Shown here: positions 1 to 5,052 of the stretch, piece by piece
Layout of the letters: each line of letters opens with the position of its first letter
Numbering within the stretch: the first letter of the stretch is position 1
NCBI GenBank assembly: GCA_019310665.1
Contig: JAFDDW010000453.1
Location: forward strand, 1 to 5,052
DNA length: 5,052 nt
Source: Deltaproteobacteria bacterium
GTDB lineage: Bacteria > Desulfobacterota > Desulfobacteria > Desulfobacterales > JAFDCJ01
Reading direction: 5' to 3'
Notes under the pieces: model-generated
What the model saw: the letters and a program-made list of their open reading frames with translations, nothing else
Database searches by the model: none
Told to the model about the DNA's origin: nothing
Program-made: the position numbers and the translations under genes

Positions 1-2
1 CG

Positions 3-569
3 ATCAAGGGGCTTGATAAAACCCCATATATTACCAACAAAGAAATTTTTTACCTGGACCACCTGCCGAAATCCATGATCGTGCTGGGGGGCGGTCCCAT
101 TGGTGCAGAGATGTCACAGGCTTTCTGTCGGCTGGGCACCAGGGTTTCGGTCGTGGACATGGCGCCTCAGATTCTGGCAAAAGAAGATCCTGATATGGCC
201 GACGCAGTTAAAGAGGTTCTCAGTGCTGAGGGCGTGAAATTTTATCTCAATTCCTCAATCGAAGAAGTCAGGGATCTGGGCCGTGAAAAAGAGGTCAAGA
301 TTAAAACCAGGGAAGGCAGCACCATCAGCCTGAAAGCCGAAACCGTTCTGGTGGCTCTGGGAAGAGGCGCCAACATCAATGATCTCGGGCTTGATAAAAT
401 AGGGGTAGAATACACGCCCCGGGGCATAAAGGTTGATAATCGTCTGCGAACCAACCTCAACCACATTTATGCCGCCGGGGATATCAATGGCGGCTTTCAG
501 TTTACCCATGCCGCCGGATATGAAGGCGGTATTGTCATAAGCAATGCCATATTCCGGCTCCTGTCATAA
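3..569 (+). CDS. Upstream fragment of the broken oxidoreductase: NAD(P)-binding and second FAD motif, truncated by premature stop
   Basis: This is the part of the flavoprotein still readable before the premature TAA. The frame is already open at position 3 with family-like sequence (IKGLDKTPYI...LDHLPKS), so the ATG at 75 is an internal methionine, just before the first strand of the NAD(P) Rossmann fold, and not the true start. After the GxGxxG-type motif the second strand ends in VVDM. An acidic residue (Asp) at this position usually favours NADH, but in this family that is only a hint. The last three residues before the stop (L-L-S) come partly from the duplicated DNA; the native continuation would be L-P-R-K-V-D-Y. 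A product ending here would lack the whole dimer interface and the C-terminal active-site segment, so I expect it to be inactive. Confidence 0.75.
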   Translation: MKGLDKTPYITNKEIFYLDHLPKSMIVLGGGPIGAEMSQAFCRLGTRVSVVDMAPQILAKEDPDMADAVKEVLSAEGVKFYLNSSIEEVRDLGREKEVKIKTREGSTISLKAETVLVALGRGANINDLGLDKIGVEYTPRGIKVDNRLRTNLNHIYAAGDINGGFQFTHAAGYEGGIVISNAIFRLLS

Positions 570-590
570 GCAATGCCATATTCCGGCTCC
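533..590 (+). repeat. Exact 29-bp tandem duplication (two copies) inside the oxidoreductase gene
   Basis: Positions 533-561 and 562-590 are identical over 29 bases (each starts TGTCATAAGC and ends TTCCGGCTCC). Because 29 is not a multiple of three, the second copy shifts the frame and exposes TAA at 567-569. Deleting either copy joins the two family-matching halves without loss or gain of residues. No microhomology is visible between the unit's start and the base run after it (TGTC versus CGCG), so simple strand slippage is not obviously favoured over a sequencing or assembly artefact. Confidence 0.97.
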
Positions 591-658
591 CGCGCAAGGT
601 CGACTATACATTTTTACCCTGGTGCACCTACACCGATCCGTCCCTTGGCAGCATCGGC

Positions 659-1048
659 ATGAATGAAAAAAGTGCCGCGGCAGCCGGAATCAAATATAAT
701 GTCTGGACAGAAGAATTTAAAGACAATGATCGAAGTCTGGCCGAAGGAGAAACCATCGGAAAAATTAAAATGCTCCTGGATGAGAAAGAAAAGCCGATCG
801 GTGTCCAGATATTGGGCCCCCATGCCGGTGATTTGATCAGTGAATGGGTAGCCGTACTAAACGGAAAAGTAAAGCTCTCCACCCTGGCTGCGGCCATACA
901 TCCCTACCCGACCATCGGGGAAATCAACAAAAAAGTAGCCGGCACCTATTTCTCACCGAAGATATTCTCCGAAAAGGTGCAAAAAGGGTTGAAGTTTTTC
1001 TTTCATCTGAAGGGCAGAGCCTGCGCAGAGGAAACATGCAGTGAATAA
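659..1048 (+). CDS. Downstream fragment of the broken oxidoreductase: dimerisation domain
   Basis: This is the continuation of the same flavoprotein in the +2-shifted frame; family-like sequence already begins at about 591 (PRKVDYTFLPWCTYTDP), well upstream of the first ATG at 659. There is no purine-rich ribosome-binding sequence before 659, so independent translation from that ATG is doubtful; the coordinate only marks the first possible start. The fragment holds most of the pyridine-nucleotide-disulfide oxidoreductase dimerisation domain (EKPIGVQILGPHAGDLISEW, then IHPYPTIGEINKK). The tail FFFHLKGRACAEETCSE carries two cysteines spaced CX4C. Mercuric reductases use a C-terminal cysteine pair to deliver Hg(II), but theirs are adjacent, so this resemblance is weak. 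Confidence 0.7.
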   Translation: MNEKSAAAAGIKYNVWTEEFKDNDRSLAEGETIGKIKMLLDEKEKPIGVQILGPHAGDLISEWVAVLNGKVKLSTLAAAIHPYPTIGEINKKVAGTYFSPKIFSEKVQKGLKFFFHLKGRACAEETCSE

Positions 1049-1149
1049 AATCTGGGGATATGGCCTCTGGTATTTTCAATAAGCATGTTGGGAAATCCAT
1101 GACTAAATACCAATACTCAAGCACCACCTGATCTTAAAATTGGGCCAAA

Positions 1150-1280
1150 CAAATAAAAAATTCAAAATTCCAATGATCGAAACCAGACAATTTGTTGATT
1201 GAATATCATTTCTTTGTTTTGAATTTGTATTTTTGGTCATTGGATATTATTTGTGATTTGTAATTTGTGATTTGTAATTT
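1150..1280. repeat. AT-rich imperfect palindromic intergenic repeat, copy 1
   Basis: The 259-bp gap between the oxidoreductase stop and zwf contains no credible gene. Its first 100 bases show nothing recognisable. From about 1150 it becomes a very AT-rich imperfect inverted repeat: TCCAATGA (1169-1176) pairs with TCATTGGA (1237-1244), and the flanks pair loosely (AAATTCAAAA-type left, TTTGTGATTTG-type right). The right arm, GGTCATTGGATATTATTTG, resembles the right arm of the repeat at 4757-4794, so both appear to be members of one interspersed family. The repeat ends 27 bases before the zwf start codon, so any zwf promoter must lie within or upstream of it. Confidence 0.6.
1250..1277 (+). repeat. 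Short tandem repeat, four 7-bp units
   Basis: Four consecutive heptamers read TTTGTGA, TTTGTAA, TTTGTGA, TTTGTAA, equivalent to two perfect 14-bp copies. They form the outer right arm of the AT-rich palindrome upstream of zwf. The heptamers are candidates for copy-number variation, but no function is evident. Confidence 0.9.
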
Positions 1281-1295
1281 TAGGATTATACGGAT

Positions 1296-1299
1296 GAGG
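1296..1299 (+). promoter_or_regulatory. Shine-Dalgarno sequence of zwf
   Basis: GAGG lies 8 bases before ATG 1308 (context GGATGAGGTTC). It supports this start over the in-frame GTG at 1398, which would give a length closer to the family norm but has only a weak GGA upstream. Confidence 0.65.
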
Positions 1300-1307
1300 T
1301 TCATATT

Positions 1308-2876
1308 ATGGCAACAACTGGCTCCAACCAAAATACTGAATTAAAAGCGACAGCCTCGGTCACCACACCGGATCTGGGAATCGCGCCGGACGAATGTGTG
1401 GCCACAGAGCCCATTGATCCGTGCACCATCGTTATTGTCGGAGCAACCGGGGATTTAACCGCCCGCAAATTGATACCGGCTCTGTTCAATCTTTATCTCA
1501 GCGAGGGCCTGCCGGAACCGTTTCAGATTGTGGGTTGCGGACGCACAGATCTCGACAGTTCTGATTTTCGCGAAAAGATGAAAGCGGCCCTGCAGTCAGC
1601 CGGCATGTTTAAACCAGACGGATGGCCTTCCTTTGCAGCGGCCCTGCATTATCGAACTATCGATTACCAAGACCTTGGATCTTACGGCCGACTGGCCAAA
1701 TCTTTGAGAGAAATCGACCATCAAAATCACACCCGGGGAAACCGAATTTTCTATATTGCCCTACCGCCTGTTCTATACATGACTGTGGCGGAGATGATCG
1801 GTCGGTCCGGCTTGAGCCCAGAGCAGGTCGACGGTAACGGCTGGTCTCGAATCGTTGTGGAAAAGCCATTCGGCACCAATTTACAGACGGCTGTGGAACT
1901 CGATCAAAGTCTGCATAGATATTTTCAAGAGCACCAGATATTCAGAATCGATCACTACCTGGCAAAAGAAACGGTCCAGAATGTATTGATGCTGCGCTTT
2001 GCCAATTCGCTTTTCGAGCCCATCTGGAATCGAAGATACGTTGATCATGTGAGTATCACGGCAACCGAAACCCTTGGCGTGGAGCATCGCGCCGGTTACT
2101 ATGAGCAATCCGGAGTTTTGAGGGATATGTTTCAAAACCACATGATGCAGTTGCTGGCCCTCACAGCCATGGAACCCCCTTCCCGTTTTGAAGCCGACCT
2201 GGTAAGGGATGAGAAAGGAAAAGTTTTTCGGGCGCTCAGGCCGTTTCCGATAAACGAATTGCAAAACCACCTCGTCCTCGGGCAATATGCGGCTGGTATG
2301 ATCAATGAACGGTCGGTTTCCGGCTATCGCCAAGAGTCCGGGGTGAACCCCAACTCACTCACACCGACATACGCTAGAATGAAAGTTTTTCTGGACAATT
2401 GGCGCTGGCAGGGGGTTCCTTTTTATATGACTTCCGGCAAACGACTGGCACAAAAAATTACTGAAATCGCCATTCAGTTTAAAACAGTCCCCCATTCCAT
2501 GTTTCGCCATATCCTGGGTAAAACCATTGTGGCCAATCGATTAATCCTGGGGGTCTATCCGGAAGAAAAAATCACCTTGACCTTTCAAACCAAAAATCCC
2601 GGCGCCCGGGTTTGCCTGCGCACAGTCACCATGGATTTTCAGTATCATCAAAGCTACTCCGGACCCATCCTGGATGCCTATGAAAAAGTTCTTATCGACT
2701 GCATGTTAGGCGATCAAACGCTCTTTTGGCGGCAGGACGGCGTTGAAAAATGCTGGTCGTTTTTAACCCCTATCCTAAATGAGTGTGAAAGTTGCAATGA
2801 TCGCGGAGAAATGCTTAATTTTTACCCGGCAGGCAGTGAAGGGCCGTTCGAGGCACAATCGTTAATTGAAGGTTGA
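1308..2876 (+). CDS. zwf: Glucose-6-phosphate 1-dehydrogenase
   Basis: This enzyme oxidises glucose-6-phosphate to 6-phosphogluconolactone with reduction of NADP+ (or NAD+), the first step of the oxidative pentose phosphate pathway, in the cytoplasm. The 522-residue protein shows the family landmarks in order: the nucleotide-binding GATGDLTARKL (45-55), EKPFG (185-189), the substrate-binding signature RIDHYLAKE (213-221, with Asp215, His216 and Lys220), and GYYEQSGVLRDMFQNH (263-278), in which His278 aligns with the catalytic base. The C-terminal domain follows with VPFYMTSGKRL (370-380) and TLFWRQDGVEKCW (471-483). Two oddities stand out. The usual Gly of RIDHYLGKE is Ala219, and the Rossmann motif starts about 30 residues later than in typical homologues, giving an N-terminal extension of low complexity. 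No pgl, gnd or opcA homologue adjoins it. The spacing to the next gene (174 bases to ATG 3051) gives no strong evidence of an operon. Confidence 0.97.
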   Translation: MATTGSNQNTELKATASVTTPDLGIAPDECVATEPIDPCTIVIVGATGDLTARKLIPALFNLYLSEGLPEPFQIVGCGRTDLDSSDFREKMKAALQSAGMFKPDGWPSFAAALHYRTIDYQDLGSYGRLAKSLREIDHQNHTRGNRIFYIALPPVLYMTVAEMIGRSGLSPEQVDGNGWSRIVVEKPFGTNLQTAVELDQSLHRYFQEHQIFRIDHYLAKETVQNVLMLRFANSLFEPIWNRRYVDHVSITATETLGVEHRAGYYEQSGVLRDMFQNHMMQLLALTAMEPPSRFEADLVRDEKGKVFRALRPFPINELQNHLVLGQYAAGMINERSVSGYRQESGVNPNSLTPTYARMKVFLDNWRWQGVPFYMTSGKRLAQKITEIAIQFKTVPHSMFRHILGKTIVANRLILGVYPEEKITLTFQTKNPGARVCLRTVTMDFQYHQSYSGPILDAYEKVLIDCMLGDQTLFWRQDGVEKCWSFLTPILNECESCNDRGEMLNFYPAGSEGPFEAQSLIEG

Positions 2877-3004
2877 AAGCTCAGAGCGTATACATGCGAT
2901 CTAATCTGATTCATTTTATAACGATCTGAGTACGTTTGCCCGTGATCTTAAGTAAGTTTTTTCCGGGACACAACACTGATAACGAATAACAATTCACAAG
3001 TAAC
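2877..3004. other. Intergenic gap after zwf, no gene found
   Basis: No coding frame of substance is present here. A loose inverted pair, CTCAGAGCG (2880-2888) and CGATCTGAG (2922-2930), matches at 8 of 9 positions around a 33-base loop. It lacks a following T-run, so I do not call it a terminator. The last 30 bases contain several AAC/AAT-rich short repeats without clear meaning. Confidence 0.5.
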
Positions 3005-3035
3005 GCCTAATTGAGTGTTTATTGCTCAATTAGGC
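3005..3035 (+). promoter_or_regulatory. Perfect 11-bp-stem hairpin directly upstream of the TVP38/TMEM64 ribosome-binding site
   Basis: GCCTAATTGAG (3005-3015) and CTCAATTAGGC (3025-3035) are perfect reverse complements separated by a 9-base loop. The stem ends one base before the AGGAG at 3037-3041. No T-run follows, so it is not a standard intrinsic terminator. In mRNA it could affect ribosome access or stability; as DNA it could be an operator. The sequence structure is certain, the role is inference. It also argues against translation from the upstream GTG at 3015, which would place the hairpin inside the coding sequence. Confidence 0.6.
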
Positions 3036-3036
3036 C

Positions 3037-3041
3037 AGGAG
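3037..3041 (+). promoter_or_regulatory. Shine-Dalgarno sequence choosing ATG 3051
   Basis: AGGAG lies 9 bases before ATG 3051. The alternative in-frame GTG at 3015 would add 12 residues, is preceded by no purine-rich site (context GCCTAATTGAG), and overlaps the hairpin arm. Confidence 0.75.
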
Positions 3042-3050
3042 CACGCCACC

Positions 3051-3776
3051 ATGGAAACAACCGGAGCGGAATCATCAAAAAATCGCAGCCAGGCAGTCAT
3101 TAAAGTGCTCATATTATTAGTCTTTATTGTGTTGGCCATCATTGTCGTCCGTTTCACGCCAGTTAGAAATTATCTTACAGCAGACGCCCTGGGAAACTTT
3201 CTTGATGCGGTCGGTTTCTGGGCCCCGCTGGTATTCATAATGATTTATGCGGTCGGGGTATGTTTGTTTCTGCCGGGAACACTTTTGACCGGCCTGGGGG
3301 CCGCCATTTTCGGTGCTTACTGGGGCTTTGTGTATGTGTGGTTCGGTGCCATGGCCGGTGCAAGTGCGGCTTTCTTGATCGGTCGAACCCTTGGCAGAGA
3401 ATTCTCCGCCTCATTGATCGGTGACCGGTTGAAAAAATATGACGATGCCATTGAGCGCAACGGGTTTGCCACCGTATTGTATCTGCGCCTGGTGTATTTC
3501 CCTTTCACGCCCATGAACTTCGGCATGGGGTTGACCAAAGTTCACTTCAAGGATTATTTTTTCGGAACCGGACTGGGCATCATGGTTGGAACTTTTATAT
3601 TCACATTTTTTATTGGGACCTTAAAGGAAATTTGGGTATCCGGCAACTGGGCCGAGCTGATGTCTTTTAAAGTTTTTTTCTCGATAACCCTTTTTGTATT
3701 CTCCTTTTTTATCCCCAAAATCATAAAAAAAGTAAAAGGGGATCAACCGCCACCCCCGTCGGTGGAAGAGTTATGA
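3051..3776 (+). CDS. TVP38/TMEM64 family (DedA-like, SNARE-associated Golgi domain) inner-membrane protein
   Basis: The 241-residue protein is a polytopic membrane protein. A hydrophobic segment at about 15-34 follows a short polar N-terminus. The core domain (about 57-192) has the family marks FLPGTLLTGLGAAIFG (73-88), a GAMAGASAAFLIGRTLG stretch (99-115) and RLVYFPFTPMNFGMG (146-160), matching the R-x-x-P-x-x-P-x-N-x-x-G pattern loosely. A last hydrophobic segment at 206-224 precedes a charged, proline-rich tail (KKVKGDQPPPPSVEE). DedA/TVP38-type proteins are thought to act in lipid scrambling or membrane homeostasis; the substrate of this one cannot be told from sequence. It sits between zwf and rpiA, 80 bases before rpiA. 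TVP38 domains are known fused or next to mercuric-reductase-like flavoproteins such as the broken one at 1-1048, so a link to that gene is possible. Confidence 0.9.
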   Translation: METTGAESSKNRSQAVIKVLILLVFIVLAIIVVRFTPVRNYLTADALGNFLDAVGFWAPLVFIMIYAVGVCLFLPGTLLTGLGAAIFGAYWGFVYVWFGAMAGASAAFLIGRTLGREFSASLIGDRLKKYDDAIERNGFATVLYLRLVYFPFTPMNFGMGLTKVHFKDYFFGTGLGIMVGTFIFTFFIGTLKEIWVSGNWAELMSFKVFFSITLFVFSFFIPKIIKKVKGDQPPPPSVEEL

Positions 3777-3807
3777 CCTGCAAATTGAAACCGGATCATA
3801 GAAATTG

Positions 3808-3819
3808 GTGCTATAGCAC
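3808..3819. promoter_or_regulatory. Perfect 12-bp palindrome upstream of rpiA, possible operator
   Basis: GTGCTATAGCAC is its own reverse complement and lies 37 bases before the rpiA start in an 80-bp gap. Its size and position would suit a dimeric regulator's site. No second copy is visible in the window and I recognise no known regulator's consensus, so the role is speculative. Confidence 0.3.
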
Positions 3820-3856
3820 ATAAAATGCCAGCGGAGAGAAAAAGCAGGGATGATTC

Positions 3857-4561
3857 ATGACTAGTCAGGATGAATTAAAAAAAATGGCGGCCATCCAGGC
3901 GGCGGATTTGATCGACTCCGGCATGGTGCTCGGACTTGGCACAGGCAGCACGGCCAATTTCGCTATTGAGCGGATAGCGGAGAGAATACAAGCCGCAGAC
4001 CTGCAAAACATTATAGGGATCCCCAGCTCTGATCGAACAGAAAAATTGGCTCGTCGGCTGAATATACCCCTGACCGATTTGGAAACACACCCCGAAATCG
4101 ATCTAACCATCGACGGCGCCGACGAAGTCGACCCTGACTTGAATTTAATTAAGGGCGGCGGCGGGGCCCTTCTGCGCGAAAAGATTATCGCCCAGGCCAG
4201 CCGGAGAAATATCGTCATCGTCGACGAAAGCAAACTCTCTCCTCAATTGGGCACCAAATGGGCCTTGCCTATTGAGGTGGTTCCATTCGCCCGCAAAACA
4301 GAGCAGCTTTTTCTGGGATCCATCGGCGGATCGGTTACGCTGCGGCTTGATGAAAACAATACTCCCTTCCTCACAAATCAGCAAAATTTTATATTAGACA
4401 CTCATTTTGGCCAAATCTCCGATCCTGGCGGGCTGGTGTCCCGCTTAAACGATCGGGCGGGAATCGTTGAACACGGCCTCTTTTTAGGACTGGCAACCGA
4501 CGTTATCGTTGCCGGCAGAGAAAACATCCGCCATTTAAGACGCAACAATGGGAGTATCTGA
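3857..4561 (+). CDS. rpiA: Ribose-5-phosphate isomerase A
   Basis: This enzyme interconverts ribulose-5-phosphate and ribose-5-phosphate in the non-oxidative pentose phosphate pathway (and, in autotrophs, the Calvin cycle), in the cytoplasm. The 234-residue length is slightly above the usual 220 or so. Family motifs appear in order: GLGTGSTA (26-33), the phosphate/substrate loop GIPSSDRTE (54-62), TIDGADEVDPDLNLIKGGGG (84-103), LLREKIIA (105-112), IVDESKL (121-127) and GIVEHGLF (202-209). Residues matching the E. coli active site are Asp86, Asp89, Lys99, Glu108 and Lys126, so it looks catalytically intact. AGGGA at 3846-3850 lies 6 bases before the ATG, supporting this start. The N-terminal MTSQDELKKMAA is typical for the family. 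It follows the TVP38/TMEM64 gene by 80 bases, and co-transcription is possible but not shown. Confidence 0.97.
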   Translation: MTSQDELKKMAAIQAADLIDSGMVLGLGTGSTANFAIERIAERIQAADLQNIIGIPSSDRTEKLARRLNIPLTDLETHPEIDLTIDGADEVDPDLNLIKGGGGALLREKIIAQASRRNIVIVDESKLSPQLGTKWALPIEVVPFARKTEQLFLGSIGGSVTLRLDENNTPFLTNQQNFILDTHFGQISDPGGLVSRLNDRAGIVEHGLFLGLATDVIVAGRENIRHLRRNNGSI

Positions 4562-4644
4562 ACCGTCACCAACTAACACCAGAGGTCGTAGTATTGAAGA
4601 AGGTCCCTCGAAGGGGGCGAAATGATGATTTTGTACCAGATACA

Positions 4645-4870
4645 ATTTCGAAAATCGAAGCACGAAATCCGAAACAATATCGAATGACCAAAATTCAAAT
4701 GACCAAAACAAAGTCCGTGCAGTCCTTGCATTGTTTATAGAAGAAGGGGTCGTTCTTTTGTTTGGGTCATTCTGATATTAGAATTTCGGATTTGCCCTTC
4801 GACTTGGCTCAGGGTGGTGAGTTTGCCGAACCATTTCGAATTTCAGGTTTCGGATTTCGGATTTATTGCC
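4645..4870. repeat. Large imperfect palindromic intergenic repeat, copy 2, with a nested second repeat
   Basis: Most of the 396-bp gap after rpiA is one composite repeat. The inner stem pairs ATGACCAAAACAAAG (4699-4713) with CTTTTGTTTGGGTCAT (4755-4770), with a bulge and a loop of about 41 bases. The outer stem pairs CGAAATCCGAAACAATATCG (4663-4682) with 4772-4793 (GATATTA then TTTCGGATTTG). The left arm carries an additional copy of an 11-bp direct repeat, AATGACCAAAA (4683-4693 and 4698-4708). TTTCGGATT-type heptamer/octamer runs continue to about 4865. No protein-coding signal is convincing here: a 60-codon frame from TTG 4762 is just repeat sequence. The gap before the repeat (4562-4644) shows nothing clear. 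Confidence 0.75.
4794..4832. repeat. 39-bp GC-richer repeat element nested in the palindrome's right arm
   Basis: The segment starting GCCCTTCGACTTGGCTCAGG and ending GTTTGCCGAACC differs in composition from the AT-rich arms around it and interrupts the run of TTTCGGATTT-like motifs. It resembles the 'CCCTTCGAC..GCTCAGGG' interspersed repeats I know from many environmental bacterial genomes. It contains small inverted pairs (CCCT/AGGG and TTCG/CGAA). The boundaries are set by where the flanking arm motif stops and resumes, so they are good to a few bases. Confidence 0.55.
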
Positions 4871-4957
4871 CCAACTCCAAGACTGAACGGCAGAGCCTCT
4901 TAGGTTCGCACCAAAAGAGGTTGTGGTTTAATTTAAGTTTATGAAGTCAGGTCCCTG

Positions 4958-5052
4958 ATGAACCCACGCAGGTCTTTTATCAATATCATTTTCCGCCTGA
5001 CAGCCGGCATGATATTTTTCTGGAACCCGGCCGTCTCTCTTATCCGCAGGGC
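4958..5052 (+). CDS. Start of a putative membrane-anchored protein, cut by window end
   Basis: An open frame starts at ATG 4958 and runs off the window end, giving 31 complete codons. The visible part is basic then hydrophobic (RRSFINIIFRL, then TAGMIFFWNPAVSLIRR), as in an N-terminal transmembrane segment or signal anchor with flanking positive charge. A weak AGG (4949-4951) lies 6 bases upstream. In-frame TAA at 4934-4936 excludes a longer upstream extension, and no other usual start codon lies between. I do not recognise the family. A true gene start is plausible because the frame is unrelated to the repeat upstream, but 31 codons are too few to be sure. Confidence 0.5.
   Translation, partial: MNPRRSFINIIFRLTAGMIFFWNPAVSLIRR

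Larger units (their letters stand above)
1..1048 (+). pseudogene. Class-I FAD/NAD(P) disulfide oxidoreductase, mercuric-reductase-like; 5'-truncated by window, frame broken by 29-bp duplication
   Basis: Reading in the frame of position 3 up to 561 and resuming at 591 gives an uninterrupted 338-residue C-terminal portion of a flavoprotein reductase. In order it carries an NAD(P)-binding Rossmann fold (GGGPIGAE, about residues 29-36 of the visible part), the second FAD motif (IYAAGD, 155-160, then FTHAAGYEGG) and the dimerisation/interface domain (PWCTYTDPSLGSIG onward). The N-terminal FAD domain and any CxxxxC redox centre lie upstream of the window. The Lpd-type catalytic His of HPTLSE aligns with Tyr292 in YPTIGE, as in mercuric reductases, so lipoamide dehydrogenase is unlikely; the true substrate is unknown. 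As written, the DNA stops at 567-569 because of the 29-bp repeat. This is either a genuine inactivating mutation or an assembly error; I cannot tell which. Stop TAA at 1046-1048. Confidence 0.85.

Noticed and set aside
533..590. Duplication as a CRISPR repeat
   Set aside because: The two 29-bp copies abut with no spacer and lie inside a coding sequence.
1219..1248. Possible sigma-70 promoter for zwf: TTGAAT (1219-1224), 18-base gap, GATATT (1243-1248)
   Set aside because: In such AT-rich repeat DNA matches of this quality are expected by chance, and the -10 is poor; not strong enough to annotate.
1150..1280. Repeat as a replication origin (AT-rich, tandem heptamers)
   Set aside because: No DnaA-box-like sequences or origin-associated genes are seen, and the same repeat type recurs after rpiA.
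1881..2333. 150-codon minus-strand frame inside zwf
   Set aside because: It lies wholly antisense to the conserved core of G6PD and its translation resembles no family; a shadow frame.
3865..4233. 122-codon minus-strand frame inside rpiA
   Set aside because: It is antisense to the conserved RpiA motifs, with biased composition (Ser/Ala/Ile rich) typical of a mirrored frame.
4605..4615. Small hairpin CCCT-CGA-AGGG after rpiA as a terminator
   Set aside because: The stem is only 4 bp, the loop 3 bases, and no T-run follows.
4762..4944. 60-codon + strand frame starting at TTG 4762
   Set aside because: It reads through the palindromic repeat and its nested element; the peptide (FDLAQGGEFAEPF...) is what such repeats encode by chance, and there is no ribosome-binding site.
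4941..4958. Five-codon leader frame (MKSGP) whose stop overlaps ATG 4958
   Set aside because: It has no Shine-Dalgarno sequence and is too short to distinguish from chance, though the TGATG overlap would fit coupling.

Overview
The window reads as a chromosomal, housekeeping-type stretch of a bacterium. All supportable genes lie on the + strand. Protein style (a mercuric-reductase-like flavoprotein with an Ile-His-Pro-Tyr-Pro C-terminal motif, a TVP38/TMEM64 membrane protein, class I glucose-6-phosphate dehydrogenase, RpiA) and the AT-rich palindromic interspersed repeats resemble what I associate with Desulfobacterota/deltaproteobacterial genomes or MAGs. That taxonomic guess is inference; no rRNA or other marker is present.

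Layout. Positions 1-1048 hold the 3' part of a class-I pyridine-nucleotide-disulfide oxidoreductase. It is cut off at its 5' end by the window edge and split by an exact 29-bp tandem duplication (533-590) that shifts the frame and creates a stop at 567-569. Removing one copy restores a continuous 338-residue reading. Positions 1049-1307 are non-coding and mostly an AT-rich imperfect palindrome ending in four 7-bp units. Then come zwf (1308-2876, glucose-6-phosphate dehydrogenase), a TVP38/TMEM64-family membrane protein (3051-3776) preceded by a perfect 11-bp-stem hairpin directly next to its Shine-Dalgarno sequence, and rpiA (3857-4561, ribose-5-phosphate isomerase A). Positions 4562-4957 are non-coding. 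They contain a second, larger imperfect palindrome of the same repeat family, with a different 39-bp repeat apparently nested in one arm. A short open frame from 4958 to the window end looks like the start of a membrane-anchored protein.

Functionally, zwf and rpiA belong to the oxidative and isomerisation steps of the pentose phosphate pathway: NADPH generation and ribose-5-phosphate supply. The steps between them (6-phosphogluconolactonase, 6-phosphogluconate dehydrogenase) are not in the window. The TVP38/TMEM64 gene between them has no known role in that pathway. MerA-like flavoproteins are often fused or adjacent to TVP38-type domains, so the broken flavoprotein upstream may be its partner rather than zwf. 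I found no convincing new biological system. The best leads are the frame-breaking 29-bp duplication, the hairpin at the TVP38 start, and the repeat family flanking the zwf-rpiA block.
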